A DNA stretch of 64,000 nt from Endomychus coccineus (Eukaryota > Arthropoda > Insecta > Coleoptera > Endomychidae). The notes under the pieces are model-generated. The model searched no databases. It was not told the DNA's origin and was given only the letters and a program-made list of their open reading frames with translations. A program made the translations under genes and the position numbers. Of the stretch, positions 22,791 to 32,914 are shown one piece after another (positions within the stretch are counted from its first letter, which is position 1; each line of letters opens with the position of its first letter). The DNA lies in assembly GCA_958510875.1 (NCBI GenBank), contig OY294067.1, positions 193,261,322-193,325,321 of the forward strand, read 5' to 3'.

Positions 22791-23119
22791 TCTTCATTTG
22801 GCGATCTCTAACGGCGCTTCTTAACGGATGTGCAAGCAAAGAGAGTGGAAGCGATGTCATAAAGATTCCACTTACTCTGGCGTACATGCCGACGTATAAT
22901 TCTTCCAGAGAACGTCTGTTTAAACGTAGGCCGGGATCGGGTAGCATTTGTATTGTTCAGTGGAGAGCTTGTTCCCAAGATAAAGCTTGAGGTTTAACAG
23001 GAGGAAGTTAATATAAGAGATATCCAACGAATGAGGAGTGTATTCATTTGTTACTTTGAAATTGTACAAACAATTGCTTTCAAATTTAAATCGATATATA
23101 AAATTGTATCACTATTCTG
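22791..23119. other. Unassigned sequence between the two satellite blocks
   Basis: A less AT-rich segment (22800-22980) follows the first satellite copies. It has an open minus-strand reading but no recognisable motif. It joins the LINE RT fragment at about 23120. Confidence 0.35.
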
Positions 23120-23400
23120 AATTCCTCTATTTTACAACTGGAACAATTCTAGGACCGCTATTATTTACTCTATATATAAATTGTTTATTCACTCTTCGAT
23201 TGTTGGGCTTGATAATCAGCTTCGCAGACGATCTGCGATATTTTATGAAGAGAAAGACTGGTTAGATCTGAAGGCCATGGTTGAAATGAACCTAAGACTC
23301 ATAAAAGATTGGTTCGATTACAAATTGTTGACTGCGAATTACAATAAAACAAAATATTTACCTTTTCGTTATTCTGAGAATTTGTCACCATTTAACTCAT
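23120..23400 (+). pseudogene. LINE reverse transcriptase core fragment
   Basis: GTILGPLLFTLYIN is followed by a frame change and the catalytic ISFADD, then IFYEEKDWLDL, LRLIKDWFD, LTANYNKTKYLPF. This is the PQG..LGPLLF...FADD...N..KT pattern of jockey/R1-type RTs. It lies between two blocks of the 138-bp satellite in one orientation, so satellite and LINE seem to have been joined or amplified together. Confidence 0.75.
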
Positions 23401-23845
23401 TAAAAATTGAATCCGAATCCGATATCAGAATCGGAAACTTCTATACTATTGACCGGAAAACTCGACATTTTCATGTAAATTACCAAAATCTGTAAATGTT
23501 GAATTAAGGAAGTCAAAAAATTCACTCGGGGGTTTTCGAGATCGCTGATCATGAATTCGATATCAGAATCGGAAAATTCGACACTCTTAGCCGGAAAACT
23601 TGACATTTTCATGGAAATTACCAAAATCTGTAAATGTTGAATTGAGGACGTCAAAAAATTCACTCGGGGGTTTTCGAGGTCGCTGATCATGAATCCGGTA
23701 TCAGAATCGGAAAATTCGATAAACTTGGCCGGAAAACTCGACATTTTCATGGAAATTACCAAAATCTGTGAATGTTGAATTAAGGACGTCAAAAAATTCA
23801 CTCGGGGGTTTTCGAGGTCGCTGATCATGAATCATGAAGTTAAAA
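23400..23845. repeat. 138-bp satellite, about three copies
   Basis: CTCGGGGGTTTTCGAG recurs at 23525, 23663 and 23801 (period 138). Because 138 is divisible by three, the minus strand is open across the array, giving a 46-residue peptide repeat beginning MISDLENPRVNFLTS. There is no sign that this is a protein gene. Confidence 0.9.
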
Positions 23846-24059
23846 ATTTCTTACGAAGCATTTGGGGGCGCATAATATCACTACAAGTGGCAAGTTTAGG
23901 GTTGCAAAACAACTTGGTTCGTTTTTTAATCCGACATAGAACTCGAGTGTGTAAATTCTCTGTGCCTTCTTATACTAGAGATTCAGGGAAAGTGCATTTT
24001 CATTGCCAGAGAACAGTTATTCTATTCACTTCAACCATTGAGTCAGCGATATAAATAAT

Positions 24060-24585
24060 GTGGTTATTTAACCCTCAGATCACAGGACCTAGACAATGTC
24101 ACAGGTGCCAACTCTTCGGACACGTGCAACGCGATTACCGTGCTACATACAGATGCATGAAATGCGCAGGAAAATATTTTTCACATCTGTGCACCAAACC
24201 AGACTACCCCGGCCTGCTGTGCAAACTGCAGAGGTGAACATACCTCGAACCACGGCAGCTGTAAAGCCAGGCCGGAAAACCAGCCAACAGAAGAGTTGGA
24301 AAAACCCAAACTGACTACTCAATGTCCACAGGGCCCAGCAAAGAAACTGAGGTCGGATCCTCTAAGAAAATAGAGGTCAAAACAACAAAACAAACAGAAA
24401 TAAATCCTAAAAAGGTGGAACAACCTAACAAGGTGGATCAACAAAAAAAGGCCGAACAACAGAGTTCACAAACTAACAGCGGAACCAGCGCAACTAAAAA
24501 AGAGCAGATAGCTAAGCTGTTAACGAACCTGATTCTATCATGTGGTAGAAGCTGCACCAACATTTGTGCCCCACCCCAAAACTGA
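24060..24585 (+). pseudogene. jockey-type ORF1 (gag-like zinc knuckles), C-terminal part
   Basis: A run of cysteine knuckles reads QCHRCQLFGHVQRD, then RCMKCAGKYFSHLC, with a third NC.GEHTSNHGSC-like group in a shifted frame. This is the PRE/C2HC plus CCHC arrangement of jockey-clade ORF1 proteins. A lysine/glutamine-rich tail (24322-24585, KKIEVKTTKQTEINPKK) ends at a stop directly beside the 139-bp array. It would bind LINE RNA. Frame changes near 24235 and 24315. Confidence 0.75.
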
Positions 24586-24586
24586 C

Positions 24587-25319
24587 CCGCAGAGAAATTA
24601 TTACAATTAAATTACATTTGATTACAGTAAAAAAAACATTCATTACACCTCCCGGGCCCAAAATACTAGCCTGTGAGCCAGGTTCCACCTGAAGCTACAC
24701 CACATCAGTCCAACAAGCATTAAATCCGCAGAGAAATTATTACAAATAAATTACATTTGATTACAGTAAAAAAACATTTATTACACCTCCCGGGCCCAAA
24801 ATACTAGCCTGTGGGCCAGGTTACACCTGAAGCTACACCACATCGGTCCAACAAGCATTAAATCCGCAGAGAAATTATTACAAATAAATTACATTTGATT
24901 ACAGTAAAAAAAACATTTATTACACCTCCCGGGCCCAAAATACTAGCCTGCGGGCCAGGTTCCACCTGAAGCTACACCAGATCGGTCCAACAAGCATTAA
25001 ATCCGCAGAGAAATTATTACAAATGAATTACATTTGATTACAGTAAAAAAAACATTTATTGCACCTCCCGGGCCCAAAATACTAGCCTGTGGGCCAGGTT
25101 CCACCTGAAGCTACACCACATCGGTCTAAAAAGCATTAAATCCGCAGAGAAATTATTACAAATAAATTACATTTGATTACAGTGAAAAAAACATTTATTA
25201 CACCTCCCGGGCCCAAAATACTAGCCTGTGGGCCAGGTTCCACCTGAAACTACACCAGATCGGTCCAACAAGCATTAAATCCGCAGAGAAATTATTTGTA
25301 ATAATTTTTCTGCGGATTT
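24587..25319. repeat. 139-bp tandem array, five copies, ending in a foldback
   Basis: CCGCAGAGAAATTATTA recurs at 24587, 24726, 24864, 25003, 25142 and 25281 (period 138-139). Each unit includes CACCTCCCGGGCCCAAAATA. The last copy turns into a hairpin: 25277-25296 pairs with 25300-25319 around a 3-base loop, one mismatch. The array fills the place between jockey ORF1 and the post-endonuclease part of ORF2. Confidence 0.92.
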
Positions 25320-26514
25320 GACGCAATAAGTCATTTCGACTGAACAATAAAAACGGCCTTCAACGAATCAACAACTATCACCAGGAAAGAAATTAAATCG
25401 GCACACATCCCTCATAACATAAAAGACCTCATCAAACAGAAAAACAGGGCAAGAAAGGTATTTCATCGGACGAAATCACCTCAAGATAAAGCGGTACTAA
25501 ATAGTCTGAACACGGAAATTCAGTATGCCCTATCAGAATACAGGAACAGAAAATTTAATGCAAAAATGGAAAAATACAACGAGGAAAATTTAACGCCCTG
25601 GATTTTCGCGAAGAAGCTAAGGACAAGCTCAGCGATACCCGCACTCAAATTAGAAAATGGCAACGCAGCAGTGACAGATCACGAGAAAGCAGAACCATTC
25701 GCTGCGACGCTAGAAGTTCAATTCACTCCGAACCCAAGTAAACTACCGCGACACAATGAAAGAATATAAAAAGAGGTGAAGCTTATGCTGAGGATAGAGG
25801 AGGAGTATAGATTCACAGAAGTATCAAAGGAAGAAATCAAAGAGATAATAAAAAGCACAAGCATCCGGGAGGCCCCCGGCAGCGATAAGATTACGAATCA
25901 GATATTGGAAAATATACCGGAAAATACTATAGAGTACTTAATAAAAATTGCAAATGACGTCCTCAAACACAGGCACTATCCAAAGAGCTGGAAAACAGCG
26001 GAAACAGTAATGATCCCCAAACCGAATAAACAGAAGAATAATACATCAAATTATAGACCGATAAGTTCACTATCAAACGTGAGTAAAATAGTCGAGAGAA
26101 CTATACTCACCAGGTTGAACCAGCTAATATCAAACCAAAATATAATCCCGGATGAACAACATGGGTTCCGCAAAGAGCATAGCACAACGCACCAATTAGC
26201 TAGACTAGCTGGTAAGATTAAAGAAGAACACAACAAGAAAATGCCGATCGGTGCAGTGTTCCTAGACATAGCCAAAGCCTTTGACAAGGTATGGCACGCT
26301 GGACTGATACATAAGATGTAAAGATACAACCTACCAATAGCCTACCTGAAGATTATAGATTCGTACCTCACGAGGCGCAGATTCAAGAGGAGGGTGAACG
26401 ATATCATGTCGTAAGAAATACAAGCAAAAGCAGGCGTACCACAAGGGCCGATCCTCGGACCAGTACTCTATAACTTGTATACCGCAGATATACCTAAGAC
26501 AGCAGGGGTAAACT
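25320..26514 (+). pseudogene. jockey-type ORF2, RT without endonuclease
   Basis: After an arginine-rich linker (25390-25770) the RT starts: TEVSKEEIKEIIKSTSIREA with PGSD, then MIPKPNK, NYRPISSLSNVSKIVERTIL, EQHGFRKEHSTTHQL, GAVFLDIAKAFDKVWHAGLI. After a stop at 26321 it continues to AGVPQGPILGPVLYNLYTAD near 26510. The AP endonuclease that should precede the linker is absent. The FADD active-site motif is also missing because the reading switches to another LINE at about 26515. Jockey RT would prime on nicked chromosomal DNA. Confidence 0.85.
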
Positions 26515-27110
26515 TTTTGCATGCTAACATTCAGCACGGTAAGTCTTCAACTGTGGTGCTGATGAAAAGTCTATCTGAGCTCAAAATAAACTAATGCTCG
26601 ATACAAGAGTCGTGGGTCTACCATGGCCATGTAAAAGACCTACGCCAAATAGGAGTCAGGCTACACTACTGTACCTCCGAGGAGATGCTGAGAGCGTAGA
26701 TCTTCACAAAGGGTGTCGAAGCCTTCTTGATGCCTGGATTTTGTCACAGGGATCTGGTTGCGGTTAGGATATGGCACCTCGTGGAAGGAGTCCGAACGGA
26801 GGTGGTAGTTAGCACTGCATACTTTCCCTATCGCTCCAACAATCCTCCACCTGCGGAAATGGTCGAATTAGATATACGTTGTGAGGGCCACTCCTCCTGT
26901 GATGCGACGCCATTTCTCACCACACGGTTTGGACGTCAATTCGAGAGGGACGGCACTACTTGAGTTCTTCATCTCCACTCAACTGGAGGTCCTCAATAGA
27001 GGATGAACACCTACCTACTTCACCACACGCAGGCAAGAAGTAATTGATCTAACCCTTAGCTCTAGAGCAATCTAGGGGTGTGTCCGAAGATGGAATGTGC
27101 CTACTTTCTC
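26515..27110 (+). pseudogene. LOA/I-clade ORF2, AP endonuclease part
   Basis: Starting directly at the jockey breakpoint: NFLHANIQHGKSSTVVLMK, then QESWVYHGHVKDL, GVEAFLMPGFCHRDLVAVRI, VVVSTAYFPYRSNNPPPAE. This is the N-terminal half of an AP-like LINE endonuclease (N..H, QE.W, A..F.Y). Downstream pieces to 27110 (TRRQEVIDLTL, SDHRHIKFE) are the DxT and SDH motifs. Stops are frequent. With the following RT and RNase H it forms one plus-strand LOA/I-type element. Confidence 0.75.
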
Positions 27111-28210
27111 ACTTTCGGACCACAGACACATTAAGTTCGAGTTGGAATCTGATTCCAACCCAGACAAGTATTACAGGAATCCGAGAGCCAGCAACTGCGA
27201 CCTCTTCAGAGAGGAACTAAGCGGTGAGCTCTCCTAGCTTCCTGCATTTTAAGGAGGTCGGGAAGAGGCTGATGCCACTGTGTGTGGAATCAGCACGCCC
27301 CTGACTTCTGCGATTGACTACAGGATGGCCTCGAACGTGGTAAGCTATGAGAGTGCGCTGGGACATCTCGGGCTTTGCGCCCTACAAATCACCGGGTGAA
27401 GATGGGATGTGGTGCCTGGTGGTGGACAGTTCGTTGGTCGAGCTGAATGAGGCTGGGTTTCACACCCAAGCCTACGCAGACGACTGGCAGCTGTGAGTTG
27501 TGCGAGCTGCAGAACACTGCACTTGCCATCGTTGCTCGCTGGTGCCAGATCGAGGGACTCAGGGTGAATCCTGAAAAGAACGAAGTGGTTCTTTTCACGA
27601 GCAAACGGAAACTGAGACCCCTACCAGACATTCGTCTGTTTGGAAGGTCCCCGCACATGGAAGGCTCAGTGAAGTACCTTGGAGTTATCCTCGATGCTAA
27701 ACAGAGCTGGAAAATTCACCTGGAAACCCAAGTGAACAAGGCCGTTGCATCCCTATGAGCATGCAGGAGAGCCTTCGCGAACACATGGGGTCTACAGCCA
27801 CAAGCTCTGCACTGGATCTACACGGCCATGATCCGCCCAATCATAACCTACGCAGCAGTTGTGTGGTGGCCGCCGACAGAAACAATTCTGCCCCGTCTGG
27901 AGCTAGACAAGGCTCAACGATTTGCCTGCGTGGAAATAACGGTGGTTATGAGGACCAGCCCCACCAAAGCTCTGGAGGTTCTGGTGGGGATCGTCCCTAT
28001 ACAACTCCATATCAAAACAGTGGCCGCGGGTACGGCGTATAGGATGGCTGGTCTGGGCCAGTGGGTCGGTGCGTCTATGCCTCGTGGTCATGGCAAAATC
28101 TGGGATTGGGCAGCCGAGAACTGTCCGATTCTCAGACTGGCGCAGGATGCGATAGCGCCTGCTGTCAGGTTTCAAACACCAGACGTCGAACTGGGGGAAC
28201 AAGAATTCTG
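27111..28210 (+). pseudogene. LOA/I-clade ORF2, RT part with deletion
   Basis: Most of the RT fingers are missing. The line resumes around LNEAGFHTQAYADDWQL (27430-27490), which carries the YADD active site, then LRVNPEKNEVVLFTSKRK, VKYLGVILDAKQSWKIHLE and an after-RT segment MIRPIITYAAVVWWPPTE (27828-27890). Frames change at about 27445 and 27756. The GC content is visibly higher than in the surrounding DNA. Confidence 0.8.
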
Positions 28211-29160
28211 AGCCGCTTCCGCCAGGAGGACTCGTGTGGTTCACGGACGGGTCTAAGACTGACGAGTCTAGCGGAGCCGGAGTTTACTCGTGTACACCCA
28301 GAAGGGAGATTTCAGTTTCCCTAGGTGGCCACGCAACCATTTTCCAGGTTGAGGTATGTGCAATACGAACAAGTTCTCTGGAAAACCTCACATTAAACTA
28401 CCGAGGTAGGCGAATTTACATGTGCACTGACAGCCGAGCGGCCCTGGGCGCACTTCGCGCCCACAGAGTAACTTTTAGGCTTGTCTTGGAGTGCAAGGAA
28501 TTAGCCAGAAGGAATAAACTTCAGCTAGTGTGGGTACCTGCCCATTCTGGCGTGAAGGGAAACGAAGTGGCCGATGAATTGGCCAAACGGGGTTCCTTGA
28601 GCGCCCCTGATTCCGATTCCACGATCGGAATGTCATCGACGACCGGGCTCCACACCCTCAAGGAGCTACTGCATAGACAGTGGCTCTCGGTCTGGCGTGG
28701 TTCCTCCGGCACGAGGCAGGCGAGGCTCCATATTAGGGAATTCTCGCCTAAACTCTCTAAAACCCTACTCTCTATGAGCAGGAGAGGCATAAGACTGGTG
28801 CCAGAACTCCTCACAGGACACCGTTATCTGAATAAACATCTACACGCAATGGTCATTGTTGAAGATACAGCTTGTAGTAGATATGGAAAGGGGGACGAAA
28901 CTGCTTCTCACATCCTAGCAGAATGTCCAGCACTAACTTCTCTTAGGCTACAACACCTCGGCAGCACACATATGCCGTTTGAAGCCATAAGGGACATCAA
29001 GTCCATGCAAAATCTTAGCCTTCGACACTGCCTTAGGTCTGCTGGACTGATACTTGTATCAAGGGGCGTACAATGGACCCAATCAAGCGATCCGAGTGCT
29101 CCGGACTTGTCCGCCCCCGTTTTGATTGATAGAGGAAAGGATAGATTATCAGGTCGTTAG
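28211..29160 (+). CDS. LOA/I-clade ORF2, RNase H and C-terminal zinc motif
   Basis: A 308-codon open stretch (28234-29160). RNase H motifs are WFTDGSKTDESSGAGVY near the start, then VEVCAIRTS (second acid), CTDSRAAL, and VWVPAHSGVKGNEVADELAK; these give D, E, D and D catalytic residues. A later C..H...C arrangement (DETASHILAECPAL) is the usual C-terminal zinc-like motif. RNase H after RT is typical of I, LOA and R1-group LINEs. The first ATG is internal to the domain, so this is the tail of a polyprotein and not a separate gene. Confidence 0.85.
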
Positions 29161-29454
29161 GCTTTTTAAATCCATATGGTATCATTCCCAAAACCAGATT
29201 TTGGACGAACTTTATAATCGTTTGTTGTGTTGTTATTTACTAAGTTTTGTTAACTTTTATCCAATATATATTCATCATCTAATTAGATTCATGAGTTCAA
29301 CTGGTAATTCCTAATCACCTGTCAGCGAATATGTTCTTGAGAAAGAAACTTCAGAATGAACTGTTGAATAGATCTAAATATATAATTATACATAATCCGA
29401 GCCGGTCCCTGGGAAGCGAACAAGGCAACGTAGTCAGAAACAGCTTTACACTGA
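29161..29454. other. Short spacer after the LOA element
   Basis: AT-rich 3' tail of the LINE or flanking DNA. No poly(A) end is clear and no gene was seen. Confidence 0.4.
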
Positions 29455-30290
29455 TGAAATTCAGTACGTGAATAATAAATTTAACAATTTCCACTGTAAA
29501 CTCTAATTTACTTGTGGAATAGAAGTGAACAGAAACAAGAATTTCCTAGATATGAACATTAGGCATGATTCAGATGAAAAAATGAAAACTTCGTGGTTTA
29601 CTAAAGAAGTTTGGTCTCAACTATATTTCCACTTTAATTCAATTGCACCAACAAGTTATAAAAAAAGTATCATAAACAGCCTTATAGATCGCGCTGTTAA
29701 ATTGCCCCACCCAGTGGACCGTCCCAAAAATTTGAAAAATTGTTCGTGATGCACTTGAATGAATATCCAAATACACATTTTTTAACCACATCATTAAAGA
29801 AAGAATAAACAAAATCTAGAATGGAACGTCATATATAAATAACATGAACGATAATACAGACATAACATTACTTTACATTCCGGAGACCTCAGAAAATTTA
29901 GGAATGTTTAAAAAGTATGATATAAATGTTGCGCATAAACCTACTTACTGTGTTGATAAATATTTTTTAAATCTAAAACCTTTAATACCTTAAGAAAAAC
30001 AAACTCACACAGTATACAAGATAAATTGTTTAGATTGCTATGGCACTTATACAGGAAACTCAACAATATTTACAAAAAAGAATGTATGGTCATAAGTATA
30101 GTACTAGAAACAAAAACAATTCCACCGCCCTTGCTGAACATTGTTTTGATTATAACCATCAATTCGATTAAAAAGTTTTAATATTTTAACTAAAGGAACC
30201 AATTATTATAAAAGATCTATTCTAGAGATGATTCAGATAAAACGTGACTTCAAGTTAGTAAATCATAGAGCAGACAGATAGTTGCATACA
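29455..30290 (+). pseudogene. Penelope-like element, RT C-terminus and GIY-YIG
   Basis: EIQYVNNKFNNFHCKL leads to NRNKNFLDMNIRHDSDEK, TSYKKSIINSLIDRAVKL (RT thumb), AHKPTYCVDKYFLNLK, then the endonuclease start TVYKINCLDCYGTYTG with EHCFDYNHQF downstream, and a tail KRSILEMIQIKRDFKLVNHR. The order matches Penelope-like elements, whose GIY-YIG nuclease follows the RT. Stops at about 29750, 29995 and 30175 break it. It would nick target DNA for priming. Confidence 0.8.
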
Positions 30291-30391
30291 TTTTTGCCAT
30301 AAATAATAATAACATTTATTTGGAAAGATACATTTTGATAGTACATCATTTAGAACTAAAATAATAACATTAGGATTCATCACCTGGTTCT

Positions 30392-31519
30392 TCACACCAA
30401 ATTCCGAACTGATCCTGTAATCGGAGAATACTCCATTGTACGGTCGTTAATGATGATGCAATAAGCCCGGGTGTTTTTGGGGAAATTCAGGAAACTTTCC
30501 ATCTCTAGTTTGACGTCAACTGTTGATGACTTTATAGCATCGTTTTGTTTTGAACAATCAATCACAAAAATTGCTCTATTCTTGAATGCTATATAATCTA
30601 ACATGGGCTCGCTTATTATTTTATTTGAAAATGATTTCTGGAAATCATAGTACATCTGGTATGCTTCCACATATTGCTGGTCGGTGAAATTCAATTTCAT
30701 TGCTTCATATGGATAAAACTCTGTATTCAAGTATAATTTTACATTTAGCAAGTTTATATTATCGAAATATGCACTGTGCTTAACAGCCCAAATGTCACGA
30801 GTGCTCTCTTTCATCAACGGATTTTCATGCAGATCCCAACTACGGAATGAAATCAAAATAGGCTTCTCAGCACTCAAATTCTCCAACATTTGAAATTTAA
30901 CTTGATCACTGGGAAACACATGTCGCACTTTTAATGCTATCGTCTTCACATTTATTTTAGCCGTTTTCGTGCCTGTGCTATTAGTATAGCAATCGTTATC
31001 GGTTCGAGACCTTATCAAGCGCACCTTATGTTTTCCAATCAATACTTTGTTATAGTCAATGAATAGGCCTAGTAGAAAATTCAACGGTATCCATAAATTG
31101 ATTTTATTATTGTAGACTGAACTCAATGCATCCTTAAATGACCATCCAGAAATAGCTAGAGGTAAAGATTCATGTTTGGCATATGTTAGATAAGCTCTGA
31201 TGGTGCTGACAATACCAGGATCACGTACTTTGTCTATCTCTTTTCCGTTAAATTCATAACTGATATATTCGAAGAGAAACGCTCCGAAATTATTCGTTAG
31301 TTTACATTCACCATCACCACTTGCTTTTGGCTGGAATTCTGCCTCGATGAATAAAGCAGACGAGGCCAAATCTACCAATACATCTTGTTGATTGATTAAA
31401 ATCTCAATTTCGTCGCTGTTGCCAATAGTTGTTGTGTGGGGATAGAAGGTATGAGTTTCTTCTCGGATGATGTCTTCATTGAAGTTTGGCTCGTTGAATA
31501 TTTGAAGTTTTTCCGACAT
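30392..31519 (-). CDS. Polinton-type major capsid protein candidate
   Basis: The frame is intact from ATG at 31519 (MSEKLQIF) to the stop, 375 codons; the upstream TTG is not a likely start. Recognisable blocks are GNSDEIEILINQQDV, the FLFEYISYEFNGKEIDKVRD strand, IPLNFLLGLFIDYNKVLIGK, SFRSWDLHENPL, and a C-terminal FVIDCSKQNDAIKSSTVDVK. These match a widespread arthropod protein found with Polinton genes and read as a double jelly-roll capsid protein. Its place as the last gene of a block with penton, protease, ATPase and integrase supports that role in an icosahedral particle. It sits directly after the penton gene, with a TATAAA-like box 24 bp before the ATG. A second, partial copy lies at 39319-39528 on the other strand. 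The capsid fold itself is inferred. Confidence 0.75.
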   Translation of the reverse strand: MSEKLQIFNEPNFNEDIIREETHTFYPHTTTIGNSDEIEILINQQDVLVDLASSALFIEAEFQPKASGDGECKLTNNFGAFLFEYISYEFNGKEIDKVRDPGIVSTIRAYLTYAKHESLPLAISGWSFKDALSSVYNNKINLWIPLNFLLGLFIDYNKVLIGKHKVRLIRSRTDNDCYTNSTGTKTAKINVKTIALKVRHVFPSDQVKFQMLENLSAEKPILISFRSWDLHENPLMKESTRDIWAVKHSAYFDNINLLNVKLYLNTEFYPYEAMKLNFTDQQYVEAYQMYYDFQKSFSNKIISEPMLDYIAFKNRAIFVIDCSKQNDAIKSSTVDVKLEMESFLNFPKNTRAYCIIINDRTMEYSPITGSVRNLV

Positions 31520-31542
31520 TGTAACCAAGGAACTTCAAAAAA

Positions 31543-31548
31543 TTTATA
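31543..31548 (-). promoter_or_regulatory. TATA-like box before the capsid gene
   Basis: TATAAA on the minus strand, 24 bp upstream of the capsid ATG at 31519. Comparable boxes precede the penton, DUF8207-like and ATPase genes, suggesting that each gene has its own promoter. Confidence 0.45.
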
Positions 31549-31741
31549 TTTTCCAATGACAGTGATGCAGAAGCAACCTTCTCCCTTGAAATCGTTGTAG
31601 ATAATGACTGATGACCACTATGGAGATGTCTTTTATTGCTGAAATCCAAACCCATGTTCTGAAGAGGCGTCTACTGCAACAACAACCTTCTCAAATGGAT
31701 TCTTTTCATATAATGAATGTTGGTGAGTATTGGATTATTAT

Positions 31742-32485
31742 TTATTGTTGTGAGCCATAATCTCTTGTGGTCTTTTTCAACTCTAACCGTATAATAATTT
31801 CTTCTCCACGAAAATTTAACCGTTTCCAATTCTGATCCAAAATATTCAGTGTGATGTTATCAAAGGACGTCTTATTGATGATCGGTAGATAAATGAGATT
31901 CTTCGGCTCTATATCAATGGAAAAACCAGGTGGTACAAGGGGTGAAAACTCATATATCGTATGAGCTAACTTATTGTTATAATATGCTCCTGCGGTTAAG
32001 TTACACTCCACTCTAATAGTTTGAACTTTGATTATGTTTATAGGTCGATCAGATACATGTAGTTCACGAGATGTCAATTTCTTTTTGCTGAATCCCAACA
32101 GTTCGCTTATACTATCTTTAGGAATAAAATTCACTTCAAAATCACTCTTCAGCTCTGTGTGTAGAGTGTTGTTGTTAGATTTTATTGATAATTTCCGGTC
32201 ACGTTCTTCTTGCTTCACTCCTATCCCACGAACTGCACTTTGTATGAAATCCTCGATGTCTGTCAACTCGTAGGACCCCGTAGGTATAGTTACTACTTCT
32301 TCCTCACCCTTCACATTTTTATAATAAAATTTATTAAAACCTTCTTCAATGTTCGGAATGCTATTGTACGTATGCAAACCAACAAGTGCGATAGAATAAT
32401 ATGAATGAGGATCTAGTTCTATAGGCGGGTGAAAATCTACAGATAAGCGGGAGCTCTTACCCGTGATAGTGAACGTCTGAGACAT
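31742..32485 (-). CDS. Penton-like minor capsid protein (Polinton)
   Basis: The start is taken at ATG 32485 (MSQTFTITGKSS); the longer frame opens with a TTG and would run into the promoter. The product is 247 residues. Hallmarks are TFTITGKSSRLSVDFHPPIE, YYSIALVGLHTYNSIPNIEE, NKFYY, TIPTGSYELTDIEDFI and a late VPPGFSIDIEPKNLIYLPII. These are shared by the Polinton minor capsid (single jelly-roll, penton base) family. The frame has no stop. It would occupy particle vertices. A TATATAAA box lies about 29 bp upstream. It lies between the protease and the major capsid gene, the common Polinton arrangement. Confidence 0.8.
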   Translation of the reverse strand: MSQTFTITGKSSRLSVDFHPPIELDPHSYYSIALVGLHTYNSIPNIEEGFNKFYYKNVKGEEEVVTIPTGSYELTDIEDFIQSAVRGIGVKQEERDRKLSIKSNNNTLHTELKSDFEVNFIPKDSISELLGFSKKKLTSRELHVSDRPINIIKVQTIRVECNLTAGAYYNNKLAHTIYEFSPLVPPGFSIDIEPKNLIYLPIINKTSFDNITLNILDQNWKRLNFRGEEIIIRLELKKTTRDYGSQQ

Positions 32486-32513
32486 GATTGATGAAAACTT
32501 TACCAACAATCTA

Positions 32514-32521
32514 TTTATATA
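32514..32521 (-). promoter_or_regulatory. TATA box before the penton gene
   Basis: TATATAAA on the minus strand, about 29 bp upstream of ATG 32485 and just past the protease stop codon. Confidence 0.5.
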
Positions 32522-32536
32522 CTAATAAATGCAGGG

Positions 32537-32908
32537 TTAGTCGACCACAACTGAAGAGTTAGAGAGAAATTCTAAACATAACTGACCACAATTATAAGTG
32601 TTATATTGTTGAAAATTGTCGTGATTGAATAATATCTTACACTTTTTGAAATAATCCACTAGTTCGCGTAAATTGCCAAAACTATCATAATATAAAACTG
32701 TATCACCGACTTTATTAAACCCAACCCAGTGAGTGCCTTCATTGTCCGAGCTATCTAAATTAACTATTCCACGCTCTTTTTTCCATGGTCCGTTGGATGG
32801 TAGTTCATCACGCATAAATACTCCTCTAAAATGGGGAATTTTCAGAGCTTTTGCTAGTTTTCGTAGATCGAGATCGGTCAGAGGTCTTCTGGGTAGGTTT
32901 ACTGGCAG
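32537..32908 (-). CDS. Adenain-like cysteine protease (PRO), -1 frame to PX
   Basis: The protease frame is open from the frameshift site at 32908 to the stop at 32537. Before the first Met (32815) it reads NLPRRPLTDLDLRKLAKAL and HFRGVFMRDELP, which is conserved in the family, so translation must start upstream of that Met. Counting from that Met (position 1): His29 in GTHWVGF, Asp44 in YYDSFGN, Gln69/70 and Cys76 in YNTYNCGQLC, the adenovirus-protease order. No ATG opens the conserved N-terminal part, and an in-frame TAA lies just upstream of the overlap. The most economical reading is expression as a -1 extension of the PX-like gene. It would cleave capsid precursors during assembly. Alternative: a simple frameshift mutation separated a once-fused gene. 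Confidence 0.8.
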   Translation of the reverse strand: MPVNLPRRPLTDLDLRKLAKALKIPHFRGVFMRDELPSNGPWKKERGIVNLDSSDNEGTHWVGFNKVGDTVLYYDSFGNLRELVDYFKKCKILFNHDNFQQYNTYNCGQLCLEFLSNSSVVVD

Positions 32909-32914
32909 TTTTTT
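32899..32914 (-). promoter_or_regulatory. Candidate programmed -1 ribosomal frameshift site
   Basis: Minus-strand heptamer A_AAA_AAC at 32914-32908, correctly phased in the PX frame, followed after TGC CAG by the PX stop TAA (32901-32899). A -1 slip enters the protease frame exactly, which is then open for 123 codons. The heptamer is one of the strongest eukaryotic slippery sequences. No convincing downstream pseudoknot was identified by eye. Confidence 0.65.

Noticed and set aside
23400..23828. 142-codon minus-strand ORF
   Set aside because: It is the 138-bp satellite read in its open frame; no start or conserved domain beyond the repeat.
32486..32509. Upstream start of the penton gene at 32509
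   Set aside because: The codon is TTG; the first ATG (32485) gives the conserved family start and leaves a normal distance to the TATA box.
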